Shown here: piece after piece, positions 41,013 through 49,867 of the stretch | How the letters are laid out: each line of letters opens with the position of its first letter | Numbering within the stretch: the stretch's first letter is position 1 | Assembly: GCA_902801885.1 (NCBI GenBank) | Contig: CADCJX010000008.1 | Coordinates: 122,667-186,666, forward strand | Length of the DNA stretch: 64,000 bases | Origin: an uncultured Bacteroidia bacterium | GTDB taxonomy: Bacteria > Bacteroidota > Bacteroidia > Bacteroidales > UBA932 | Reading direction: 5' to 3' | The notes under the pieces: model-generated | The model's database searches: none | What the model was told of the DNA's origin: nothing | What the model saw: only the letters and a program-made list of their open reading frames with translations | Position numbers and translations under genes: made by a program

Positions 41013-42971
41013 TCAGCGTTTGATAATCAACACTGCGTCAGCGTGGATATCTGAATCGTCAGACAGGAACCTCAGGCTTCCTGTCTGACCTTTTTTGAAG
41101 GTATAGGACCCGAGGCTTACCCATTCGCCCCTTGTCTGGCCCTCAACTAGCAGGCTGCCCCTGTCGAAAGGAACGGTTTTGACATCGTCCCCGACCTTGA
41201 TCTCAAACGTTGTGTTCTTGCATCCGTTTGCTTGCTGGAATGCATAGATGTCATACTCTCCGTCAAGGTTGGAAGGTATGGAATATTCCAGGTGATTGTC
41301 CCCAGGCTCTCCCTCAAACCTGAGATAGCTCCTTCCATAGGAACCTCCGCCCCAGACGACTTTCCAGTTGTCCTTCCCAACGATATACTCAGAATCTTCG
41401 TCTATGAGAATCTCCGGTTCTTTTCCGTCAAGGTACGGATCTTCCCTGAGGACCTGCTGGATCTTGCTGACATCGATCGTCTGTACATCGCCCTTGCCTG
41501 CCATGGCTGCAGCTAAGCCTGCTACCTGGCCCATACCCATGAAGACGGGTTCCATCCTTATGGATCCGTATGCAATGTGTGAGGCTGAGAGGCAGACAGG
41601 AACAAGCAGGTTGACACATTCTTCCCTCTTCGGAGTCAGGCTGCGGTAGGAGACTGGATAAGGGTGGCTGACTCCTTTCTGGACATCTCCCTCGTTCTTC
41701 ACCATCAGTTTGCCATCCCTTTCGACGACAATCCTCTGACAGTTATGTGAGTCCATTCCATAAGCGGCGTAGCCGATGCCGTCCGTGATGTCCGTCTTCC
41801 CTTCGCAATCGGCCTGGGTGGCAACATATTCACCGACAAGTCTTCTTGCCTCGCGGACATAGATCTGCGGACTCCAATGGCCGTTATTGACATACTCGTC
41901 CTTGGGGAGTCCCCAGCGACGGATTTCGTTCTGGAGATTTGCCGGAACCCTGGGATCGGTCTGGTAGAAATAGAGCAGCCCCAACGTGTAGTCAAGGTGA
42001 TCCTGCAGGATCTTCTCGCGCTCCTCCCATGAGGCCTCCGGATAGGAATGATTCATTCCTATCATGTCCGTTGAGAATGGCCCCCTGTTGTTGATGTCCG
42101 TCTTGTGGCCCGGCATCCGGCTCCAGATGAAGTAGTTCCAGAGCTGAGGGTTGGGATCGGCCTCGAAGACCCTGACGAGCAGCTCGTACTTGGAGGGGTC
42201 GTAGCGCTCCGGTTTGCCGATAGGGATCAAGTTGTCAGGATCGTCTGTCAGGCATATACGGTAATTGTAGGCCTGGACACAGGTGTCTCCGGCGCCTTTG
42301 TCCTTCTCGCGGGCGTCGCTTATTCCCCAAAGCAGCCCGCTCTCGGGGTTCCCTGGCTCGACGAAAGGATCGATCCCGTCGGGGAACTGGTGCTGGTCAA
42401 GCAACTCGAACCCGTTCCATGTCTCCCCGTACTCGCTGTTGTCCTCCCTCCCGACACGGTAGCTCACTCCGGCGGCCGCCATCAGGTCACCCTCGTATGA
42501 GCAGTCGATGAACTGGTCGGCCTTGATGGTGACACTCTTGCCTTTGCGGTCGGTGCAAGTTATTGATTGTATTCTGGTTCCATCTTTCTGCACTGAATCA
42601 AGATACCATCCCTGCATCAGAGTTATCCTTGGATTGTCAAGATATTCCATAAGAATCTCTTCAGCCACGTGGGGCTCAAAAAGCCACTGCTCGAGCTTAC
42701 CATAGTGAGCGCCCAATTTGCGGTAAAACTGTCTCGCGAGGCCGATGACAGCCTGTTTGTTTCCGATGTCGGTCTGACCAAGTCCGCCTGTGGTCATTCC
42801 TCCGATGGTTTTGTCCGGGCAGATAATGACCACTTTGGATCCTTCATGAGCGGCTGAATATGCCGCGGTCACGCATGCGGAGCTGCCGCCGTAGATGCAG
42901 ACATCGTTGCCCCTGCTACAGGAGAGCAGGGACAACGACAATGTCAATAAAAGTAAAGCGTTTGGTTTCAT
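41013..42971 (-). CDS. Secreted FAD-dependent oxidoreductase with C-terminal golvesin-like domain
   Basis: The protein is 652 residues with a signal peptide and lipobox-like LLSC (Cys at about 18), so it is probably anchored in the envelope. The Rossmann start VCIYGGSSACVTAAYSAA, the GGMTTGGLGQTD block and DQFIDCSYEGDLMAAAGV belong to the FAD-dependent oxidoreductase family that PUL annotations often call xanthan-lyase-like. The last ~125 residues form a beta-sandwich with YLRFEGEPGDNHLEYSIPS, like golvesin/xanthan-lyase C-terminal domains. The reaction is unknown; it may oxidise or modify a sugar in the PUL pathway. It lies 2 bases from susD, at the end of the operon. Confidence 0.75.
   Translation of the reverse strand: MKPNALLLLTLSLSLLSCSRGNDVCIYGGSSACVTAAYSAAHEGSKVVIICPDKTIGGMTTGGLGQTDIGNKQAVIGLARQFYRKLGAHYGKLEQWLFEPHVAEEILMEYLDNPRITLMQGWYLDSVQKDGTRIQSITCTDRKGKSVTIKADQFIDCSYEGDLMAAAGVSYRVGREDNSEYGETWNGFELLDQHQFPDGIDPFVEPGNPESGLLWGISDAREKDKGAGDTCVQAYNYRICLTDDPDNLIPIGKPERYDPSKYELLVRVFEADPNPQLWNYFIWSRMPGHKTDINNRGPFSTDMIGMNHSYPEASWEEREKILQDHLDYTLGLLYFYQTDPRVPANLQNEIRRWGLPKDEYVNNGHWSPQIYVREARRLVGEYVATQADCEGKTDITDGIGYAAYGMDSHNCQRIVVERDGKLMVKNEGDVQKGVSHPYPVSYRSLTPKREECVNLLVPVCLSASHIAYGSIRMEPVFMGMGQVAGLAAAMAGKGDVQTIDVSKIQQVLREDPYLDGKEPEILIDEDSEYIVGKDNWKVVWGGGSYGRSYLRFEGEPGDNHLEYSIPSNLDGEYDIYAFQQANGCKNTTFEIKVGDDVKTVPFDRGSLLVEGQTRGEWVSLGSYTFKKGQTGSLRFLSDDSDIHADAVLIIKR
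41058..41096 (+). terminator. Fumarase terminator embedded in the convergent gene
   Basis: A perfect 12-bp stem GTCAGACAGGAA (41058-41069) / TTCCTGTCTGAC (41078-41089) with an 8-base loop is followed by C and six T residues on the plus strand. It lies about 45 bases after the fumarase stop but inside the coding sequence of the oxidoreductase, around residues 613-626. Confidence 0.9.
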
Positions 42972-42973
42972 CG

Positions 42974-44812
42974 TTAATAACCAGGATTTTGAATCAGGCT
43001 CGGATTGACAAGGATGTCATCGGCCGGTATAGGCCAAAGATAGTTTTTATTTTTGTCAAAACCTCGCGCGTAGAATGTCGTGATGTAACCATGCGCTTCC
43101 TGGTTGGAAAGATCCGGGAGTCCGTTCTCGTCGAACACGATATCTCCGCCGAGAGGGAAATTACCGTCATCCCAGTTCTTCAGGATAGATTTGAACTCGT
43201 CAGAGAGAGACACGTTCGAGTCTTCGACGGAACCGTTCCAATTGGCGTTACCGGACCAGGCTCTGGGAAGGTAATATTTCGGTCTCGCGAAAGCGTATTC
43301 AGCAAGTTTCCAACGGAGCATGTCCCTGTACCGGTGTCCTTCGAAGCAGAGCTCGATCCTGCGTTCGTTGCGTATGGTCTGCCGCAGCTCATCTTGGCTC
43401 GCTACGGTTATCTTCGGGTAGTCAATCCCTGTCCCAGCGTAGGCTCTGGCTCTGACAAGGTTGATTGACTTGTCAAGATCAGCCTGAGTGACAGAACCCA
43501 GCTCATTTTTAGCCTCAATGTAGGAAAGGAGGATTTCAGCATACCGCAGATAGGGATATACGTTGTCACCCACGGAATTGTACGAATTGTAGTCTGCCCA
43601 TGAGTCTTTGACAAATTTTCTCAATTGCAGTCCCGTGTAGACTGAGTGCTGGTTGGAAGCCTTTGAGTCTGTGTTGACAACCAACTTCCCGCTCTTCACT
43701 TCGAAGACCCTGTTGGCGTAAGGACTGTTGTTGTACTCATAACCAAGGGTGATATAGTCCGGAAATTTCTCTGGCAGTGTACCATCTATCCTTGCTTGTT
43801 GGTAAGCCTCGAAATCTTCAGAGTACTTAGACATGAATGGTTGGATAGTGTATGCCATTCTCGGGTCTCTGTTCTTGAAAGGATCCTTTGAGTCGAAAAG
43901 CGGTGACTTGTCGATCCTTAGACCGTCGATGCAAGGGTAAGAGACGAATAGTTCATATGAGGGTCCCTGGTTGGAATAGCCGCCTATCTTTCGGATAACC
44001 AAGTCTTTAACGTTACTGAACTTGCCTACTCCCTTTTTCTGGGTCAGGTTGCCCTGAAAGTAGAACATGAGTTCAGGCGAGGAAGTGGCGGTAAATAGAT
44101 CCTTGTAGTTGGGGTGCAAAGAATAAACACCACTGCTCATGATTGCTTCACAGGCAGAGACAGCTGTCTGCCAGTCTTGGTTTACAAGAGCAAAACGTGC
44201 CTTGAAGCCGAGGGCTGCTCCTGAAGTCGGTCTTTGCTGTCCGGACCTTGTGGCAGGAAGGAAACCTGCTGCCTTGTCCAGACATTCGTAACAGTACTTG
44301 AAAACCTCGCTTCTTGGAGACTGTTTAGCCACATAAGCTTCATCCAGGGTGATGGCCTCCTTGTTCAGGACAACATCCCCGAAGTAGGTCGCCAATTCGC
44401 CGTAAGCGAATCCTTGCATGAAGTAAGCTTCTCCCAGGTACTGCTTCACGAGAGCATCGGAAAGGCCTTTCGCGGAACCCTCCTCAAGCGCCGCGATGAT
44501 CTTCTGTGAGCGAGTTATGCCTTTATACAGCGCGGTCCAACGTCCGGACGCCGTAGACCATTGGGAAGTTATGGTTCCGAGAGTGACAACGTTGGATCCG
44601 TTCCTGTTCATCCAGTCGTCATCCCAGTCAAGATCATCGATAGGGAAGAAGTCTGCCCTCCACAGGTCATTGAGCGACATTTCTATCTCGGTCGCGTCAT
44701 GATACCAGTTCTCGCTTGATCCATAGGACAGCGGGTTCAGGTCAAGATTGGCGCATGAAGAGAGAACGAAGGAAATGGCGATAGCCATTAATGATATCTT
44801 TTTCATATTCAT
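42974..44812 (-). CDS. susD: SusD/RagB-family glycan-binding lipoprotein
   Basis: The protein is 612 residues, with a signal peptide and lipobox FVLSSC (Cys at about 20). SusD proteins cap the SusC barrel at the cell surface and capture oligosaccharides. TPR-like helical segments are visible (LGEAYFMQGFAYGELATYFG, about 127-146), and the C-terminal SusD region includes LRYAEILLSYIEAKNELG and RRIELCFEGHRYRDMLRW. It is located 7 bases after susC, the fixed order in PULs. Specificity is inferred from the mannosidases upstream. Confidence 0.94.
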   Translation of the reverse strand: MNMKKISLMAIAISFVLSSCANLDLNPLSYGSSENWYHDATEIEMSLNDLWRADFFPIDDLDWDDDWMNRNGSNVVTLGTITSQWSTASGRWTALYKGITRSQKIIAALEEGSAKGLSDALVKQYLGEAYFMQGFAYGELATYFGDVVLNKEAITLDEAYVAKQSPRSEVFKYCYECLDKAAGFLPATRSGQQRPTSGAALGFKARFALVNQDWQTAVSACEAIMSSGVYSLHPNYKDLFTATSSPELMFYFQGNLTQKKGVGKFSNVKDLVIRKIGGYSNQGPSYELFVSYPCIDGLRIDKSPLFDSKDPFKNRDPRMAYTIQPFMSKYSEDFEAYQQARIDGTLPEKFPDYITLGYEYNNSPYANRVFEVKSGKLVVNTDSKASNQHSVYTGLQLRKFVKDSWADYNSYNSVGDNVYPYLRYAEILLSYIEAKNELGSVTQADLDKSINLVRARAYAGTGIDYPKITVASQDELRQTIRNERRIELCFEGHRYRDMLRWKLAEYAFARPKYYLPRAWSGNANWNGSVEDSNVSLSDEFKSILKNWDDGNFPLGGDIVFDENGLPDLSNQEAHGYITTFYARGFDKNKNYLWPIPADDILVNPSLIQNPGY

Positions 44813-44819
44813 AGTGCCT

Positions 44820-47800
44820 TTAGAATGTGATGTTAGTTCCGAATATAAACGAAGTCATTATGAAATCGCTGTACTTGTTCCATTCGGGGTCATATCCTTT
44901 CGGATACTTTGAGAATGCGGGCAAGTCGTTTATCGAAGCGTAGATTCTGAATCTGTTGACGCGGATCTTTCTCGAGATCTCTGACGGGACAGTGTATCCC
45001 AGGGTGATGTCCTTTATTCGCATGTAAGCTCCGTTAAACAGGTAGAAGTCACTGCCAGCGAAAATATTAGTGGTATTGGTCGTCAGGTAGGGATACTTTG
45101 CTTTAGAATTCTGCTCATCTGTTGCATTAGGGCTCCAATGACTGTCAAGCAGGACCTGTGGAGCTGAATATGCCTGGTAGAGGAAAGGTGTTACACCCCA
45201 TGACCAGTAGCTGAGCTGATGACCTACTCCCTGGAGAGATAAATTGAAGTCAAAGCCTTTCCATCCTGCATTGACGGAAGCACCGTAAAGATATTCAGGA
45301 AGAGAGTTGCCGAGTTTTACACGATCCTGACTTGCGGTGATTTTACCGTCTCCATCCTGATCGACATAGGCTAGGGCACCAGGTTTGTCGTTGTTCGTAA
45401 GGACGGCAATCTTGGTCCCGTCCTCATTAAGCATAGCCTCCTCGTTGAGGATGATTCCCTTGCTCTGGTAACCATACCATTCCTGATAGTAGGAACCTTC
45501 TTCTGTGAGTTTGTTGTTGGATATGCTCTGCTTGTCAGCCATGTAACCCATCCTTGATCTGTAGTCAGAAATGTTGAAGCTGATTCCGTACCTGAAATCC
45601 CCGATGCTGTCATTCCATGATAGGTCGAGGTCCCAGCCCTTTGTGAACATGTCAGCATTGTTGCCCTGGGGAGAATTGTAGCCGAAATATGAGGGGAAAC
45701 CGACGGCGATAAGCATGTCCTCCGTCTTTTTGTAATAAGCGTCGAAGGTGGCATGCAACCTGCTTCGGAACATGGCTAAGTCAAGCCCGGCTCCGTAGGT
45801 GGTAGTTGTCTCCCATGTTATATCCTTGAAAGCGTAGTCGGCCTGGTAAGCGGTCTGGACAATGTCTGTTTCTCCTGTAGAGGAGTTGGGAATAAAACCG
45901 CTTCCGAAATTCAAGGCTGCCTGATAAGGGAACTCGGAACCGATCCGCTCATTTCCAAGCTGTCCAACTGAACCTCTGATCTTAAGATAATTGATCGGCC
46001 CAACGTTGAACCATGGCTCTTCTGAGATAACCCAACCGGCTGATACCGAAGGGAATACTCCCCAGCGGTATTCCTTTGCGAAACGGGAAGAACCGTCGGC
46101 ACGGACATTGGCCTGTAGCAAGTACTTGCCCCTGAAGGAATACATCAAACGGCTGAAGAACGACTGGTAAGCGTTGTGTCCGGCAGTACCATTGTTGAAC
46201 TGGTAGTCGGCAGGCCCGAGATCCAGATAGGGGAAGTTGTTGAGGGTGTAATTCGTCCTGCTTGCGCCCAGATTCTCCCATGAATAGGAATAACCCTCAA
46301 AGCCCGCCATGGCGCTGATACTGTGTCCGCCCAGATCTATCTTATAGTTGGCATAAAGCTGGGATGTCATTGCTTTTGAGTTGTTCCTGGTCTCGCTAAG
46401 AGACGTGGAACCGAATCCGGTGCCGGCTATGTATCCTCCGGTTGCATTCCTCAGTTCAAATTTCTTTAAATGACTCTTGCCATAATTGAAATTAAACTGC
46501 GGGGCGACGAGTGCTGTTAATGTGAAGTTTTTGAAAGGTGTTATATCAAGTTGGAGTTTTCCGTTCATTGAGTAAGACTGGTTAAGTCTTTTTCCACCAA
46601 GGTGAATTGCGGCGATTGAGTTATCTCCATCCTTCGCATCTGCAAATTCTCCGTCTGACCAGTAGGCATTGAAAAGAGGCGATCTCTCCATTAGTGAATA
46701 CACATAACTCCCGCTCATGACCTGAGGATTGTGGGCATCGCTGTGGGTCAAGCCCATGTCCACGCTCGCATGGATCCAATCATTTATCTTGTAGTCATTG
46801 TTGATTCTGACGTTGTAGCGTTTGTAGTTCTTATTGTCGTACAAGGCGTCGGCATTATAATAGTTGAACGAGAACACTGTCGTCAGTTTTTCCGTTCCAC
46901 CAGACAGGGAAAACCCGTGACGTTGGTGGTTGGTGGCCTTTTTCAGGCCAAGACCGAACCAATCGGTGTCGGGATAGAGGTCCGGGTCGCCGGCTCTCAT
47001 GGAAGCGTAGTTGTTGATCAGATCCTCCGGGTAGCGGGAATTCATTGAGGAGGCACCGTCGTTGTAGGCAAGTTCGTTCAATCCTATCATCCAGGGAACG
47101 ATGCTCGCCTGCTGGGGGATGGCCGTTGCCTTGTCGATTCCGTACTCGAAGTTGTAGCTGAGTGAGATGTCGTTGTTTTTTGCCCTCTTTGTGGTGACAA
47201 GTATGACTCCCGCGGCTGCCCTTGATCCATAAATCGCTGCGGAAGCGGCGTCTTTAAGTACTTGAATGTCTTTCACATCTTCAGGAGAAACACTGTCCAG
47301 TGATCCTGGCACTCCGTCTATGATCACAAGCGGATCGTTGGTTGACATGGTTGTGATACCTCGCACTCGTATCGTCGCTCCGGCGGCCGGGTCGCTAGTG
47401 TTTCGTGTCACCTGAACTCCGGGCATCAGACCCTGGAGCTGTGTGGAAAGATTCGGAGTGTTTTTCGCGGCCAGTTTGTCGCCCTGGACAGATGCGGTAG
47501 AGCCGGTGAGATCCGCCTTGCGCGCCGTACCGTATCCGATCACAATCACATCGTCCAGACGATTGATGTCTTCCTCCATAGTGACATTGATGACAGACCG
47601 GTTCCCTACGGCGACCGTGACTGTCTTGTAACCGATAGATGAGAATTGAAGAGTTGATCCTTTGGGGACAGTCAGTGACCAGTTTCCGTTTTCGTCGCTT
47701 ACCGTGCCAACATTGGGCTTTCCATCGAGGATGACTCCGACTCCGATCAACGGATTGCCATCATTGTCCTTGACGGTTCCCGTCAGGGTGATAGTGTTGT

Positions 47801-48125
47801 TCACTTCTTCGGGTCCTGTGAACAACACGATGGATTTGTCGGAGAGAATCCGGTAACTGATGTCCCGGCCGGAGAACGCGGCATCCAGGACCTCCTGTAC
47901 AGTCGCGTTTTGAAGATCCAGGGTGATGTTTTTCTGTCCACTCAGGATTTCATCCCTGTACGAGAACCGGTATTTCGTCTGGTTCTCAATTAGTTGGATG
48001 ACTTGCGAGAGTGGAGCTCCGTCAACTTTGACGTTCACTTTTCCTGTCTGTGCAAAAGCCCCGGAGTAGAAAAATGACATCAAAGATACCAGCAAAAAGA
48101 ATTTCCACATTCGTGAGCTGTTCAT
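44820..48125 (-). CDS. susC: SusC/RagA TonB-linked outer-membrane transporter with N-terminal STN domain
   Basis: The protein has 1101 residues: signal peptide (to about 26), STN domain (about 38-100, IENQTKYRFSYRDEI), carboxypeptidase-like domain (about 112-195; LTGTVKDNDGNPLIGVGV), then the plug with DDVIVIGYGTARKADLTGS and VRGITTMSTNDPLVIIDG, and a 22-strand-type barrel ending in a hydrophobic FGTNITF. The STN domain is the periplasmic arm that signals to FecR, matching the FecR and sigma genes just upstream. It imports large oligosaccharides with energy from TonB. Spacing and a terminator show that it has its own promoter. Confidence 0.95.
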   Translation of the reverse strand: MNSSRMWKFFLLVSLMSFFYSGAFAQTGKVNVKVDGAPLSQVIQLIENQTKYRFSYRDEILSGQKNITLDLQNATVQEVLDAAFSGRDISYRILSDKSIVLFTGPEEVNNTITLTGTVKDNDGNPLIGVGVILDGKPNVGTVSDENGNWSLTVPKGSTLQFSSIGYKTVTVAVGNRSVINVTMEEDINRLDDVIVIGYGTARKADLTGSTASVQGDKLAAKNTPNLSTQLQGLMPGVQVTRNTSDPAAGATIRVRGITTMSTNDPLVIIDGVPGSLDSVSPEDVKDIQVLKDAASAAIYGSRAAAGVILVTTKRAKNNDISLSYNFEYGIDKATAIPQQASIVPWMIGLNELAYNDGASSMNSRYPEDLINNYASMRAGDPDLYPDTDWFGLGLKKATNHQRHGFSLSGGTEKLTTVFSFNYYNADALYDNKNYKRYNVRINNDYKINDWIHASVDMGLTHSDAHNPQVMSGSYVYSLMERSPLFNAYWSDGEFADAKDGDNSIAAIHLGGKRLNQSYSMNGKLQLDITPFKNFTLTALVAPQFNFNYGKSHLKKFELRNATGGYIAGTGFGSTSLSETRNNSKAMTSQLYANYKIDLGGHSISAMAGFEGYSYSWENLGASRTNYTLNNFPYLDLGPADYQFNNGTAGHNAYQSFFSRLMYSFRGKYLLQANVRADGSSRFAKEYRWGVFPSVSAGWVISEEPWFNVGPINYLKIRGSVGQLGNERIGSEFPYQAALNFGSGFIPNSSTGETDIVQTAYQADYAFKDITWETTTTYGAGLDLAMFRSRLHATFDAYYKKTEDMLIAVGFPSYFGYNSPQGNNADMFTKGWDLDLSWNDSIGDFRYGISFNISDYRSRMGYMADKQSISNNKLTEEGSYYQEWYGYQSKGIILNEEAMLNEDGTKIAVLTNNDKPGALAYVDQDGDGKITASQDRVKLGNSLPEYLYGASVNAGWKGFDFNLSLQGVGHQLSYWSWGVTPFLYQAYSAPQVLLDSHWSPNATDEQNSKAKYPYLTTNTTNIFAGSDFYLFNGAYMRIKDITLGYTVPSEISRKIRVNRFRIYASINDLPAFSKYPKGYDPEWNKYSDFIMTSFIFGTNITF

Positions 48126-48182
48126 GTCATTTTGTTTTTGTGGTTAAACTACAATATAAAAATGTTTTATATAATAATAGAC

Positions 48183-48217
48183 AACGTGACTGACAAAAAG
48201 TACCAAGTAATCACGTT
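48183..48217 (-). promoter_or_regulatory. Inverted repeat upstream of susC
   Basis: AACGTGA (48183-48189) and TCACGTT (48211-48217) form a perfect 7-bp inverted repeat with a 21-base spacer, two helical turns. It lies 58-92 bases upstream of the susC ATG. The spacer contains TACTTTTTG on the minus strand, a -7-like box with one extra base. It may be the target of the adjacent ECF sigma factor or another regulator. Confidence 0.45.
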
Positions 48218-48238
48218 TTTTATTGGCGTGAAAATAAA

Positions 48239-48261
48239 TCCGGCCAGAAAAACTGGCCGGA
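48239..48261 (-). terminator. Terminator between fecR and susC
   Basis: TCCGGCCAG (48239-48247) pairs with CTGGCCGGA (48253-48261) across a 5-base loop. On the minus strand it is followed by TTTATTTT. It ends the mannosidase-sigma-fecR transcript 38 bases after the fecR stop. Confidence 0.82.
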
Positions 48262-48299
48262 CTTAGCGAGTCGCGGGACTTGGTCAAAAGTTAAATGAT

Positions 48300-49271
48300 T
48301 CATTTACTTATAATCGCGGCCCCTCCGGAAAGCTTGATCTTCACGCCGTAGGCATATTCAAGAATCTCAGCACATAATAGCAGGTCATTTGTCGGCAGAG
48401 TCCCGGTGAAAAGCTCCTCCATGTCCACGCCTTTATCGATGTCAAACACGATGTCGTATTTATCGGAGAGGAGGTCTGTGATTTCCCTGAGGCTCACCCT
48501 CTTTAAGACAATTTCTTTTTTCACCCAACTGGTGATACTCTCCTTACTATCGGGCCTTGTGACAACCATCTTGCCTGTATTCTTGTTCAGGGTCACTTCT
48601 TCATTTGGATTCATCACGATGGTCTCTCCGGAAATCGATGACACCAACTTGATACTACCTTCAATCAGCAGGACCTTGTTAAACGCATCCGATACTCTGG
48701 CTTCAAGGTTGAAGGATGTCCCTAGCACGGTCGTTGTCATCTTGTCCGCTTCTATGATAAAAGGGCACTCATCGTTTTTCGTAACATTGAAAAAGCCCTC
48801 TCCTTCGAATTCAATCTCCCTTTTCTTTCTGCTGAATGAGCCCGGTGAATACTTTAGGTCGGACAGTTCGTTGAGTTTGACTGTGGTTCCATCAGGAAGG
48901 TTTATTGTGCTCTGCTCTCCCTTGGCTGTTGAGATGACGATTTCTTGTGAAGACTGCTGCCGGATGGTGGTGATGCTCCTTGCCGTGAAGAACAGACTTA
49001 AGGGTAACAGGAGGGATGCGGCGATCCCGCTCCACCATATCCAAGTCCTGGACTGTTTTTCCGGAGCAAGTTTCTTACGGATGTCCAGATATAGGTTATC
49101 AACTCTTTCTTCAGAAATAGCGGAGTCGTCGAAGTCACCGGTCATCCAGTGCCTTTCCATTTCCGAGGAAATGTCTTCATCGGAGGATCCCGCAAGCTTT
49201 TCTCTCAAAAGCCGCAATTCTCCGGGTGTAAGAGTGTCCCTTCTGTATTTTTCTTCCAGCAAAGTATCCAT
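48300..49271 (-). CDS. FecR-family anti-sigma factor
   Basis: A 323-residue inner-membrane signal relay. The cytoplasmic N-terminus (about 1-75) holds the sigma factor, followed by one transmembrane helix (about 82-101; IWWSGIAASLLLPLSLFF), the FecR domain (about 115-215; LPDGTTVKLNELSDLKYSPG) and a C-terminal DUF4974/STN-like domain (about 250-320; VSLREITDLLSDKYDIVFDI). When SusC binds substrate, its STN domain is expected to contact this region and free the sigma factor. The gene begins 7 bases after the sigma gene. Confidence 0.92.
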   Translation of the reverse strand: MDTLLEEKYRRDTLTPGELRLLREKLAGSSDEDISSEMERHWMTGDFDDSAISEERVDNLYLDIRKKLAPEKQSRTWIWWSGIAASLLLPLSLFFTARSITTIRQQSSQEIVISTAKGEQSTINLPDGTTVKLNELSDLKYSPGSFSRKKREIEFEGEGFFNVTKNDECPFIIEADKMTTTVLGTSFNLEARVSDAFNKVLLIEGSIKLVSSISGETIVMNPNEEVTLNKNTGKMVVTRPDSKESITSWVKKEIVLKRVSLREITDLLSDKYDIVFDIDKGVDMEELFTGTLPTNDLLLCAEILEYAYGVKIKLSGGAAIISK

Positions 49272-49278
49272 TTGTTCT

Positions 49279-49863
49279 TTATAGACAAGTAATAATGAAA
49301 GAAAGTACCAAAATGATCATTTTCCCAAGCTCTTCTTTCAGGGATTTCAACCCAACTGATAGGGAGTTCTTTACAGTCTGTTCGCTGAGCCGAAGTTTCT
49401 GGGCTATCTCCTTGTTCTTGAATCCCTCGATCCTGGACATCATGACGACCCTGGCTTGCGTGCGAGGCAGCCTGTCGAGGATCGACTTGACCGTGGAGAG
49501 GAACTCGTCATATTCGAGTCTGTCGGAAGATTTGTCTTGTAAAAGATTAATGTAGTCAACATAGTCCTCGAACACGGGTTCTTTCAACCTCGTCCTCCAG
49601 GCATTGATCAGGAAATGCCTGACTCTAAGGAATATAAGGTTCTTGATTGTGGTTTCCTGGCGGATGGAGGAACGGTTCTTCCAGAGCCAAACGAAGGCAT
49701 CCTGGACAATCTCCTCCGTGTCTTCCCGGGACTTGGTGTATTCCAGGCAAAACGCGTAAAGCCTCTTGGCGTACATGTCATATAAAGACTTGAACGCCTC
49801 CTCGGAGCCTTGCTTGAGCATGGTGATCAGCTCCGCCTCTTGTGTCTTTACGTCGTTCAGCAA
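49279..49863 (-). CDS. ECF sigma-70 factor of the PUL
   Basis: 194 residues. Region 2 (about 25-90; LYDMYAKRLYAFCLEYTKSREDTEEIVQDAFVWLW) binds core and the -10 element. Region 4 (about 125-180; LDRLPRTQARVVMMSRIEGFKNKEIAQKL) is a helix-turn-helix. The C-terminus ends in a hydrophobic stretch (MIILVLSFIITCL). It is paired with FecR and placed only 4 bases after the GH92 gene, so induction of the operon also raises sigma and anti-sigma levels. Confidence 0.93.
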   Translation of the reverse strand: MLNDVKTQEAELITMLKQGSEEAFKSLYDMYAKRLYAFCLEYTKSREDTEEIVQDAFVWLWKNRSSIRQETTIKNLIFLRVRHFLINAWRTRLKEPVFEDYVDYINLLQDKSSDRLEYDEFLSTVKSILDRLPRTQARVVMMSRIEGFKNKEIAQKLRLSEQTVKNSLSVGLKSLKEELGKMIILVLSFIITCL

Positions 49864-49867
49864 TGTA

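Noticed and set aside
49279-49863. Hydrophobic C-terminal tail of the sigma factor as a membrane anchor.
   Set aside because: Short hydrophobic ends occur in several Bacteroidetes ECF sigma factors as I recall; 13 residues are too few to claim an anchor.
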